Shown here: in pieces, positions 42,758-53,205 of the stretch | Layout of the letters: every line of letters starts with the position of its first letter | Numbering within the stretch: position 1 is the first letter of the stretch | Origin: Prostheceraeus crozeri | Taxonomy: Eukaryota; Platyhelminthes; Polycladida; Euryleptidae | Direction: 5' to 3' | DNA length: 64,000 nucleotides | Assembly (NCBI GenBank): GCA_907163375.1 | Contig: CAJQUW010012709.1 | Span: 186,001-250,000, forward strand | Program-made: the position numbers and the translations under genes | The notes under the pieces: model-generated | The model's database searches: none | Seen by the model: only the letters and a program-made list of their open reading frames with translations | Told to the model about the DNA's origin: nothing

Positions 42758-44129
42758 TCTGTTCCAAATACGGTTAATGTTTTCCATTTGCGAATTCACA
42801 CTTCAATACTTTGGCTAAAATTAACTTGTCTTATCAAGGCAATGTTAATCAAATAACATATGCAGTTGATTGTTTCCCATACTTCACATCATATCATGAC
42901 TTGCATTTATGGTTGTTGGTAGTAAAGTGCTGTATAATCAAACAAATAATTCGCATAAAATCAAGATAATAAGTTTTGATGAGAAGGAAGTTAGGTAGGA
43001 TTGAAAACATACTGCTCAACATAATAGCAGGATACACGTCGGCCGATTCAGTTCCTTTCTACTCCTTAGTAGGCCACTATGTGGCGACGTTTAAAATTCA
43101 TTGATTGTCATATCAGTATAGTAGGAATTTCATTAATTGCTTGGCTTTATGCTATTTTGCATAAATCAGATATGTTTGCTTTCAGTTTATATTTGAAATA
43201 TTTAGTTTTGACGAATAATGCGTAATGAACTCTTTTATTATGACTATTCTTTAAGTGTCTATAAACCTAATTTTGCATAATATTTTCATTATGAAAAGTG
43301 ACAGAAAATGAATGAGTTATAATTCAAAAGTAAGGGAACGCCAAGTAAACTTGTGTTAGTATAACAATTTATTTCCAATTCATTTCAGTCTTCTATATTA
43401 AAGTTCCCTGAAGATAGCTTCGTGAAGGAGACAGAAATAAATCGGAAATAATTTGTTATGCTAATATAAGCTCACTTGGTATTCCTTTACTGTAGAATTA
43501 TTTACGATGAGCCGAGGCATTTTTTCAAAATTAGGAGTTTAACATAGTACAACAGATAAATTTGTGTAAGAGACCCTCACGGAAAAGTTGGGTATGTTGC
43601 CTGGGGCGCAGTTGAGTACAATTACTCAACAGGGCCTGAGTCTTGCAATACAGAGAGGCAATGCAACGAGTATATTGTCTTATTTCCCAGTGTGCAGAGA
43701 CCTAGGCGAACTCAGCTATCTTTAATTCTCTTTTTTAAATGTAAATTTGTCTTCTTCTTTGTATCTGCTATCAGATGTCGTATTTCCATTACTCAACTTG
43801 CCCGATTGTTAATATTCATGCCAATTTCAATGAAACGCGTTTGTTTTTCATCTCAGATATCTTTCAATCGCTCGCTGGCTCATTCGATATCTATGTTGTC
43901 AAATTTGCTATGGTATTTCAACCATGGATATCCATGTTTCACCACCTGCTTCATTCATCAACAGAAAGGATCGAACAAATTCAAACTTTTGAAATGTGTG
44001 AATCATTTACAATTCGTTATTGAATGACATCGATGCGACGTTGCACGTGTGTCAGCAGAGAAGTTTGACAAATAATGACTGGAAACTACACTAGGAAGAG
44101 AAAATCGCTAAATATTTTAAGGTCTCGCG
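42758..44129. other. Non-coding stretch with a small foldback
   Basis: A foldback lies at 43327-43495. The longest frame (111 codons, 43692-44027, +) has no motif and overlaps another frame of 82 codons. Confidence 0.45.
43327..43495. repeat. Foldback repeat, 169 bp
   Basis: The arms 43329-43388 and 43430-43494 are inverted copies at about 75-80 percent by eye. Between them lies CCTGAAGATAGCTTCGTGAA followed by GAAAT, similar to eroded hammerhead-like cores seen in other repeats here. Confidence 0.6.
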
Positions 44130-44270
44130 CAAGCTATCAAAGCAGTGAAAAATGGAAATTCAGTTGCACGTACCGCCGCCGAATTTAATATTTCGTATGA
44201 GACACTACGAAGATTGTCCAGCAAACACAGTCTTCCCGAACTTGGTGATCGATTTCGCATTGTTTAAAAA
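44130..44270 (+). pseudogene. Fragment of a psq-type helix-turn-helix (pogo-like transposase or host factor)
   Basis: A short open stretch reads LAQAIKAVKNGNSVARTA then AEFNISYETLRR and KHSLPELGDRF. This fits the Pipsqueak/CENP-B-type HTH (xxAixaVxxGxxSvxxAAxxfxIpxxTLRR). It stops soon after. No DDE domain follows, so it is a relic or an isolated exon. Confidence 0.4.
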
Positions 44271-44705
44271 AGAAATTTGTTTTGTATTTATTTATCGAAT
44301 GGAATTGCTTTTTTAACTAAATTGGTAAAATAAGACCTAGTGGGAATTAACAGTTTAGGGTCTGCTATGATTAAACAAAATATTATGCAATTGAGCCTTA
44401 ATAGTCTTTAATGATTAATAATATAACAATTACAGACGATTTCAGCAAGAAACTTGCTACTCTTTCTGTCAAAATTGCTGGTTACTCTGCTTACCAGCAA
44501 AACAACATCATAAGTTTCATGAATGTTTCACCTGTTGGGGAGTTGTTTGGCAATTTTTAAAATTATAACACCTAATAAAGAAGAAGTACTTATTATGACA
44601 ATTTCCATACATGAACTGAAAATATACCATTTTGTGGAATTGCCCGTCTAGACAAACTACCTACTGTGTCGAACATGCAATTATTCCTTCAATCATTGAC
44701 GGGGT

Positions 44706-45089
44706 TTAATCCCTCCATTGCCGAAGGAACCCTTCCCCAAGTGTCGTCCACCTCTGCCGGTCGATCGCGCGTTGTCGCCAGTGATGGCTGCAAAATTCGA
44801 CCAACTCATGGTCCCACCGTCTCGGAGATCTCCCACGTTGTCTGGAACCGATTCTTGGATGCCATTCGGTTATTATGTGACCAGCCCATAGCCATTTACT
44901 TTTCATGATGGCTAATATGATGTCTTTCAGCTTCTTCTGATCTCTGATCCACTCGTTCGTTTTGCGATCGCGGAGTGTTATGCCTAGAATAATGCGCTCC
45001 ATGCGTCGTTGGGCCACTGCTAACTTGAACATGCCTGTTGCTGTTGTTGTCCATGTCTCTGCGCCTACATCATTGCTGGTAGAATGCAC
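44706..45089 (-). pseudogene. RTE ORF2 C-terminal region (fragment)
   Basis: 127 codons with ETWTTTATGMFKLAVAQR, MERIILGITLRDRKTNEW, KWLWAGHI and GRSPRRWDHELVEFC. This is the conserved tail domain of RTE LINEs after the RT. Confidence 0.8.
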
Positions 45090-45288
45090 TGGTTGAAGGC
45101 TTTAGTCTTCAATCTTTGTGGAATGGAACGACTCCTCAGTTGCCGAACTTTGCGAACGCTGCCAAACCAGCCCTTATCCTATTGTTTATTTCGGAAGTAT
45201 TACCTCTGCTTGTATTCACTGTCTGACCGAGGTATCTGTGATGCTGTACATTTTTTAGTGTGACATTTCCGATGGTGATAGCTCCCTG

Positions 45289-45750
45289 TCATGCATGATC
45301 GTTAAATATCACGCTCGTTTTTGTAGGATGCATCCTGAGACCGGCTTCTGTGCTTTTGTTGTGGAGGTCTTCAATGAAATCTTGTAGTTCTTCTGGTGTG
45401 TGTGTCATTAGCACAAGATCATCCGCAAAGCATAGATTAGTGAGGAAATTCCCATCGATATTATTTCCTTTACATTCAAGATTCATTCTACGGAAAATTG
45501 CATCCTCGAGACAGGAATTGAAAAAGTTTGGAAAGATATTGTCTCCTTGTCTCACTCCTCTGCCTAGATGTATTTTGTTGCTGTCTTCATGTAATCTAAT
45601 TACTGATATTGTATTCTTGTAGATTTCGATGAGGATGTCAATGTATGGCTTCTCCATCCCTTGATTTTTTAGTGCATCAATTCGACAGAGTCGAAAGCTT
45701 TTTCGTAGTCGATAAATGCCATACAGAGTGGGATGCCGAACTCTCCGCAC
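45289..45750 (-). pseudogene. RTE reverse transcriptase core (fragment)
   Basis: About 150 codons holding KNQGMEKPYIDILIEIYKN, the B motif RGVRQGDNIFPNFF, the C motif LCFADDLVLMTHTPEE and GLRMHPTKTSVIF. Motif A (IDYEKAFDSVE) is just upstream in another frame. Catalytic DD is intact in this piece. Confidence 0.8.
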
Positions 45751-46084
45751 TTTTCGATAAGTTGGTTGACAGCATGCAAATGGTCGATGGTGGAGTATCC
45801 AGATAGGAAACCTGCTGTTCTGTTGGTTGATGGAGATTTAGCCATTGCCGAATTCTGTTAAGATGATGCGTAAAAAAATTTGTAAAAAGCCGTCAAGAGA
45901 CTGATTGGCGTGTAGTTTGTCAAGTCAGCCTTGTCGCCTTTCTTGTGGAGAATGATGATAGCATTTTTCCAAGATTCACTTGTCTGCTTGTCAGTGATGC
46001 ACGTGTGTAAGAATCTCAATTACGGGCTCACCCCCTAGCTCCAGCATTTCGTAGGTAGCATGATCATCTCCAGCAGACTTTCCA

Positions 46085-46625
46085 CTTAAAGCTGGGACAT
46101 TCCCATAACGACGTCTACATGTTTCATAATTTTAATAAACTTATAGTTAATAAGACTTAAGGTTTGTCCTTAAGAGGACAGCTGGTGCGTTCCCACCGGC
46201 AGACATTAAACGTTCAAGGCGCGTCAAACTTTTGACTATCCTAGGACTACATTTTAGAGCCAAACTTGACGAGATCGGTGTGGAGGACCTTCCCACTAGT
46301 CCATTTTTCACTCAGCGCTTCTAAAGCGGGGCTGGACCTTACCCCTAATGGTCCTCTGACTTGTGATCCTCGACAAATGCATGAAGGTCTTTAAGCACAA
46401 AGACTTGACGGATCTGATTGCGTGCCGGGCGGACCTACCCGGGGGTCCATAACATAGCGCTATACGGGCTGGACTTCACCCTTAAGTGTACGAGATCGTA
46501 CAAGGCCGCTTAACAAGTGATCTCCTTGGTCAAAGTTTCAGGCTCGATTGATTAGGAACTTATATATATAAATAGACACTTAGTAATCACCATGTCAACC
46601 CCATGGAGACCAGTAACCGACACAG
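46085..46625. mobile_element. Unclassified 541-bp insertion in the RTE copy
   Basis: The RTE coding sequence is interrupted between VINKLPNG and KSAGDD. TCCA stands on both sides (46081-46084 and 46626-46629), a possible 4-base target duplication. No terminal inverted repeat or coding frame is clear. The interior is GC-richer than its surroundings, with several GGTCC/GGACC-like repeats. Confidence 0.45.
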
Positions 46626-47809
46626 TCCATTCGGCAGTTTATTGATTACTGATTCCACTTCACTCTGAAGAACAGGATGGACCTGGTCTTGATCCTGCAT
46701 TAATGCTGGTTGCTGGCTAACTTGTGGAGCTCTACTGCCATAAAGTTCAGCCATGAATTCTTCCGTTCTCCTTATTAGTCCGCACCGGTTTGTTATTATT
46801 GCACCGTCTGCCACTTTTAGAATGTAAATCTCTTATCGTCCTCATATTTGTCTCCTAAATCTTCGCTTCAGGCTTCAATTTTTGTCAATTGATTTTCTTC
46901 ACATTATAATTGTCGATATCTTCTTCCATATTACGTCTGATCAGTTTGCAGAGTTCTGAATATTCAATCCTTTGAGTCGGATTGCCATCTCTCTTTAGCT
47001 GTCTTCTCCTGGTCATCAACTGATGGGTACTGTTGGACAGTTTGTTAACTTCAGATTTTCGAGCTGTGCCTGCAATTTCCTTCGCCGTGTCGGTGAGGAT
47101 GGACACGATGTACTCATTTATGCTGGTGACGTTCGTTGCTACATCTTCTGTAAGATTGGCTAATGGTACGAGCCTGTTGGTAAGTTGAATGGGGAAATCC
47201 TCGCTTTGTAATTTAAATTAGCGGTGTATGGTATAGGCCTCTTTTTCGCTAGTGTGACACGCTCATGCTTGATGTTGATAGTATCACGAAGGAGTCTGTT
47301 GTCGCTACCTGTATTGAATTGGTTATTCACGGATATGTCCCCTATAATCCTTTTTTGTCAGTCCAGTGCATTTTCAATCAGACGATGTTAATAGCTACCA
47401 TCAAACTCATTGAATTTATCCAGTTGCTCTAGAACTATAGACACAGGTGGGACACGGCTGTGACGCAAAATTTCTGTTAAATTACGGATGACAGATTTAG
47501 CCTACCAGAAAAGTGAAATGTAAGTCAAGAGTGGGTCATATATCGGATTGTGTAACATAAGAAAAAATATTGCTTACTTCAATATATTCATATTATTATA
47601 GATGAAAAATGTTCAGGTACCGGATCTGCTCATGAGGTGATCACTTTATTTGGTTTACGCCCTTGCTCATCTTTGACCGGCTCCGTCCAGTTTCAACTCT
47701 CGGATGATCGGATAGCTCAGGGTGGCCCCAAGCTCCATACTAAGCCCAACCAGGCATAAGATCATCGATCATTAATATTGGCAAACGAATATCTATGGAT
47801 GGATTGAGG

Positions 47810-48060
47810 CACGTGTTGGGAATCGCAGTCACTGTGTGTTCTGTGAAAATCGGTTAAGATGGTTCGGACACTGGGAGCGCATGCCTGATTCGAGCTGACA
47901 ACAAAAAGACGCGGCTTCTGGAGGTACCCGGTCAGAACATCCGTGGTGGTCAAAGGACCTCGACTGTGGCACTGCTCAGGATCGTGCTGCATGGAGACGC
48001 ACAATCCGCCCACAACGGAATCGGCATGACGTATCGTCTAACCCCTAAACCTCAGGGGAC
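47810..48060 (+). mobile_element. LINE 3' fragment
   Basis: In one frame NRLRWFGHWERMPDSS is followed by AASGGTRSEHPWWSKDLD and DRAAWRRTIR. This is the LRWxGHxxRM...R..WR pattern of LINE C-termini. It is short and broken. Confidence 0.55.
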
Positions 48061-48479
48061 TCAAAAATCGGGCAGTAGGTAAGTAAGTATTACGCTATTG
48101 AGCGACTTCCTCCATTTTAGTCAAGACATCAATTGAAGACTAATGCGAGGATCATAGTAGCAACCCATGTGGTAAGGAAGCTATTCAACTTTGACAAAAC
48201 TTTAATCCAGAATAAAGGACTTTATTCTGCAAAATGCCCTTGAATTTATGAAATTCTCCTCTACTCATAAGTGTGACTAAGTGCACATTATAATTCTACA
48301 TCGGATCTGAATTACTAGAACAAGTGGATACTATGAAAATTTTAGGGTTTACACATTTAAAAATGGTAATTTTGTAAAACATTTTAATAATGTGATGATA
48401 AAATCTAAACGGACATTTTTTTTAGTTTGCGTAAAAGTGGAATGTGCAATTGCGGTCTTCATCCTATCTCGCACAGTAA

Positions 48480-49045
48480 AGTATAAACAGCAGTCGTGAA
48501 ACCTATTTTACTATATGGCCTCCACACGTTGCCGAGAAGTAACACTTGCTTATTAAGTACTATGCGAAAAGCCGATGGATTTCTATGTAATAGAATGCTA
48601 GGTCAAGGAAAATTTGCTCACCAAAAAGTTCGTGATCCTGAGCGTTTACTTGCCTTATCTGAAATAAAATTATTCCGACGCTTTATGCGATCAGCTACTC
48701 CCATAGGTGACATATGTAGAGTAATAACCGCAAAATATAAGAATGAAAGTTCCTTGATCAAAAGCGGTCTGCTGGATGACTTCTTTTTATGATGTATATC
48801 CAATTCTATCAGCATTTTCGTCACGAATTTTTGATGTTGTCACTCTGACTTTCATACATTGCATGCCTCTGGTTTATCCGATCCCTTAGAATTTCTTTTC
48901 TCCTCTCATGAGCATAACTTTATGCCTATTGACTTACTTTTTTCGTGATGATGTCATGTTCCAATTGATATTTGTCCTATGTTAATATGCAATGACTGTA
49001 TTTCTTCTCTTGAAGGCAAATAAATAACAATAACAACAACTATCA
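48480..49045 (+). mobile_element. LINE 3' end with (AATAAC)n-like tail
   Basis: A 98-codon frame starts VKPILLYGLHTLPRSN and continues with MRKADGFLCNRMLG, a post-RT region. About 200 bases later the sequence ends in AAATAAATAACAATAACAAC, a microsatellite tail like those of many LINEs. The 5' part is absent. Confidence 0.55.
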
Positions 49046-49220
49046 AGAGGTACATGGATTTTGGAAATTTCCTCTGGACCATAAGGACGTCAAAATCAAT
49101 ACGAAGTAGGACTCAACAATATATATTTCTGTATAAAAATGTCAAAAGGCATATTGTTCTTCACACCGATGCAAATCGGCGTCTTTCTCCCATCAAGTAA
49201 ATATCACATATGCAAATTTG

Positions 49221-49385
49221 TCACCGATTGCGCCTACCCTGTTCTCGAACATATTTTGTCCAACGACGATGATCGAGAACCGTGAAGTCTTCTTCGCGTA
49301 AAGCAATGAGAGTTAAGTAGTCAGCGAGGCGCAGAAGTTCATCGTCCTTGTCACGATTGATATGAGCATTCCGATAAGGTGATAT
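49221..49385 (-). CDS. Terminal exon of an unidentified host gene
   Basis: After a strong acceptor (CCTTTTTCTTTGTAG) 54 codons read ISPYRNAHINRDKDDELL, RLADYLTLIALREEDFTV and LDHRRWTKYVREQGRRNR-stop. It has no initiator methionine, so it must be spliced to an upstream exon, which would lie at higher coordinates beyond the LINE at 49.6-53.2 kb. Composition is strongly protein-like: charged, with no bias to the AT-rich background. I do not recognise the family. Confidence 0.6.
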   Translation of the reverse strand: MSPYRNAHINRDKDDELLRLADYLTLIALREEDFTVLDHRRWTKYVREQGRRNR

Positions 49386-50584
49386 CTACAAAGAAAAAGG
49401 ACAATTTTTTATGTCCAATGTTGTCAACTCAGCCTTTCAGGAACTAAATTGCTCTATGTTTCCAAATTTTCGGCAAATTAGGATAAAAAATAAGACTGCA
49501 TTCATATTGGTGTTCAATTTGTATTCGTGATCAGTAAAACGTCTTGGCGAAATGTTTCACCCGTTCTCAGTCAGGTTGGATACGGAATGACAAGCTGAGT
49601 ATGCGATACATGTTCCACTAGAATGCCCATCAGTTACTCCCTGTAATTACCAAAAAAAGAATCGCTCAAGAGCTCCGAAAATTCTACGAAAACTCCTTGC
49701 TAAGAAGAAGAAATATTACAGGAAAAATTCCGCAAGATATAAGGAAGTTGCACAAAAATATGACCATGCAGTAGAACAAATAGCAATGTCTAGAGAGAAA
49801 ACGCTAACTCAGGGAGGAGATATTCGTACATTTTACGCCTAACGAAAAATTGTCGAGTAATTCTATTAGTCTACCCATCTGCAATGAAAATGACAATGAT
49901 TTTTTACACCCTCGATGAAGCAAGTTTATTAAATGCTTACTTTGTATCCGTTTTTACATCAGACGATGGTGCCTTACCTCCCTTCCCTAAACGAGTGAAT
50001 CTTGGAATCTCTCTGGATTTCATTCACTTTACTCCGGAACTTGTTGAAAGAGCTCTAGAACGGTTGCCGCCTAAATTATCACAAACTCCTGATGATATCC
50101 CTCTACTTATTCTTCGACGTCTTGCTAGTACTCTCGCACTCCCATTAAGCTGCATTTTCGATCTATCCATGTAAACCGGCAAATTACCATCTACTTCGAA
50201 AAAAGCTCTACTTTGTCTATTGTTTAAGAACAAAGGATCCACCTCTTCTCCCAATATCTATCGTCCTATCTCACTTACCTTTGGCTGTTGGAAGGTAATG
50301 GAAAGGGTAATTTCTGATGAAATATATTCGTATACAATATGAACCATAAGCTATTATCCATGGAACAGCACGGTTTCCTTCCCTGAAGTTCAACAGCTAC
50401 ACACATGCTCAGTTCGATATTCGAAATGTGTTCCGCATTAAGTCTCCATACTCGTTTCGATTGCATGTATATTGATTTCTCTAAGGGCTTCGACACAGTA
50501 TCAATTCCTAAGCTTCTCCATAAACTCTCAAGCTACGGTTTCAATGGTCAATTGCTCCAATGGATTAATAATTATCTACGAATA

Positions 50585-52024
50585 TACAGGGTGGCAATAA
50601 AGTTACCATACAGTTAATGTTAAAATAGAGATATTGTTATAATTCTATATTATTGCATTATTTCTGCTAATAAACATAAGTAAAACAGTATAAGCTAAGC
50701 TCATGATATCGATTAAGTGATAGCACAATGAGCTAAGCTCATCATAACACAACTCTCTTCACCTACTTACTTAAAGCCGTAGCTTAGAAAGTGTACAATC
50801 AGAATTTGAATCATGCCTCGTAAACTTTCTTTGCAAGAGCGCATATTTGTTGTTAAAACTTATTGGAAGACAGGAAATGCCCAGGAAGTAATTCGTCAAT
50901 GGTCAAATACATACGAAACCTCTCCACCTGCGCGTGCAGCTATCTACGATCTCCGAGATAAATTTGATGCACTTGGAACAGTAGCAGATGCCCCTCGCTC
51001 TGGCCGTCCCGCAACAGTGGTTAATGAAGAAAACGAAATGCTTGTCGCCCAAGCTATTACTGAATGCCCCCAGAAATCAGCAAGACGGTGCAGCATTGAA
51101 CTTAATATCAATAGATGATCCGTTCAGATGTTACTACATAAACTGAAATACAAGCCTTACATTCCTCGCCTCATACATGCACTTATCGGTGATGACGGAG
51201 ATCGTCGTATGCAATTTTGTGAGTTATTTCAGAACCAGTGTACCGAAACGCCTGATCTACTGAACAAAATAGTTTGGTCTGATGAGGCCCAATTTAAATT
51301 ATCGGGCCACGTTAATAGACATAATTGCATATACTGGAGCTCTCAAAATAATCATGTAACTATTGAGAAGCAGCTCAATCAGCCAGGTATTACAGTATGG
51401 GCTGGATTATCGTCTTCGGGCATTGTCGGTCCTGTCTTTTTTCAAGGTACTGTCACTGGAGCAATGTACTTGGAGACCTTACAGACTGCTGTTGTTCCTA
51501 TTCTAAAGCAACGAGAAGATTTCCACGAAATGTATTTTCAACAGGACGGGGCACCACCCAACTACGCGACTACTGTATGTAATTATCTAGACGAAACATT
51601 GAAGGTAGATGGATAGGCCGACGTGGTCCCATTGATTGGCCTGCGCGGTCTCCCGACCTCACGCCCCTCGATTTCTTCCCTTGGGGTGTAGTCAAGGATC
51701 GGGTTTATAGCAGGACGCCGAGAAGTATTGATGACCTTCGAGCATACATTACAGATGCACTTGCTGACATTGATAGAAATAAAGATTTATGTCAGAAAAT
51801 TTGCAGAAGTGTCCTTACCCGATGTACTGAATGTATCGAAGCAGACGGTCTTCAATTTGAACAATTCCGCTGATTTTTTAGTTTTATTCATGTTTGTGAT
51901 CTTCATTTTTTGTAATTATACTGTTTTACTTATGTTTATTAGCAGAAATAATGCAATAATATAGAATTATAACAATATCTTTATTTTAACATTAACTGTA
52001 TGGTAACTTTATTGCCACCCTGTA
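50585..52024 (+). mobile_element. Tc1/mariner-group DNA transposon (DD41D spacing), nested in a LINE
   Basis: Long terminal inverted repeats of about 105 bases begin TACAGGGTGGCAATAAAG at both ends. TA flanks both sides. The transposase is only lightly damaged and the repeats are nearly identical, so the insertion is younger than its LINE host. Confidence 0.88.
50813..51873 (+). pseudogene. DD41D transposase, one stop and one frameshift
   Basis: The N-terminus has a helix-turn-helix (RKLSLQERIFVVKTYWKT and the GRPATV linker). The catalytic core has VWSDEAQFKL (first D), FQQDGAPPNYAT (second D) and WPARSPDLTPLDFFPWG (third D). The second and third aspartates are about 41 residues apart, the spacing of the DD41D branch (rosa/Visitor-like) of IS630-Tc1-mariner. 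Lesions are TGA at about 51116-51118 and a frame change near 51600. Confidence 0.85.
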
Positions 52025-53205
52025 TAATCCAACTAAGAGCTTCATAATCAACACCATCACTTCTCACCAGTTAGCTGTTACAAGTGGCGTGCTCCAGGGT
52101 TCTGTTCTTGGACTTGTATTGCTCCTTCTTTATATCAATGAAGTATTTGACTGCCTGGTTGGATCGACTTCAGCCTGCCTTTATGCTGATGACTTAAAAT
52201 TGATGTCAACCAGAAGTTATAGCTCCTCTTCACAAGTATCTTCTGACTCTAAACATACTCTTCTCAAATTTGATCGTGTGTAAACGCTGTGGTATTAAGT
52301 ATAAGAGCTACTCTCATAGATTAGAATTGTTAAAATTACAATCACTAAAATATAGGCGTATTTTGTTAGACTTGTACTTCCTGTATAACCTGTACTATAA
52401 TCATTTTGACTTGTCACTCAGCTCTTTCCTTACCACGCACCTTTCTTCTCATATAACTCGCGGTTAATCACGTAACAGGTGTCAGATTGCACCAGTCTTA
52501 AAAGTTAATTCGAACTATCTTAGTGGACTGTTTTTCTTCCATGTCATCAAAAAATGAATTCATTGAACGATTCAATTGTGAAAGCTCCAACCTTCATGAT
52601 GTTCAAGAACAGACTCAAATCTGTTGATCTAAAAGAAATTTGCTCATACTGTGACTGTTAATATGTGATTTCGTATAAAATTATTTGACATGTGTTTTAT
52701 ATACTTGATGGTAAATTTTCACTTAGATACATACTTATATTCCATAGTGAAGATTCTCATCATAATGAAGATCAAGAAGAGACTCAATTTCATTGATCCG
52801 AGTGAATTTGTCTATATTGTGAGCATGATCATTAAAGTGTAAATTGTGAAGATCCCACCCAAAGAACTTTTATCATGTCGTGATCATCAGTCTGCAAATG
52901 TGTACATATAGGCCATATAGATCTCACGTATTTTGTATAAGGTACATAATATATATCATGATAACTCTGAAAATTTGTAAATAGGTAGGTCTCATGTCAT
53001 TTGGACATGATGGTATATGATGTATTTCATGATCACTCTGTAGATTTGTGAATATACGTGTGTGTCTCATGTATTTTTTTATTGGTGGCAAACTTTGCGT
53101 ATGCATATGTTAGAAGTGTTATCAACACTTGCTTGTAAGTGTCCTTGCGGCCATCGCTTTGCGCTTTCTGTTATACTTCAGACTAAATATTTATGACTTA
53201 TGACT

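Larger units (their letters stand above)
44690..47480 (-). mobile_element. RTE-like LINE, decayed, minus strand
   Basis: Pieces in 5'-3' order are a post-endonuclease block NQFNTGSDNRLLRDTIN (about 47300), LTNST-like and EYSELCKLIRRNMEEDID (46885-47106), RTEEFMAELYGSRAPQ and LQSEVESVINKLPNG (46587-46814), KSAGDDHATYEMLELGGEP, ESWKNAIIILHKKGDK, IDYEKAFDSVE (motif A), RGVRQGDNIFP (motif B), CFADDLVL (motif C), and the C-terminal AVAQRRMERIILGITLRDRK through RQRWTTLGEGFLRQW. Order and wording match RTE. It carries several stops and frame changes and a 541-base insertion. Confidence 0.85.
49640..53205 (+). mobile_element. CR1/Jockey-like LINE, decayed, with a Tc1/mariner-group insertion
   Basis: Pieces in order are a lysine-rich pre-RT stretch (about 49650-49800), LVERALERLPPKLSQTPDDI (49884-50174), NIYRPISLTFGCWKVMERV, CMYIDFSKGFDTVS (motif A) and LLQWINNYLR. 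A transposon lies at 50585-52024, and then come LAVTSGVLQGSVLG (motif B), ACLYADDLKL (motif C) and a C-terminal RLELLKLQSLKYRRILLD block. The 3' end reads ATTTATGACTTATGACTTA, a microsatellite tail. There are several stops and frame changes, and a deletion after motif C. Confidence 0.8.

Noticed and set aside
47690-47760. GGATAGCTCAGGGTGGCC, tRNA-like A-box resemblance
   Set aside because: No B-box at proper distance and no cloverleaf can be drawn; part of LINE debris.
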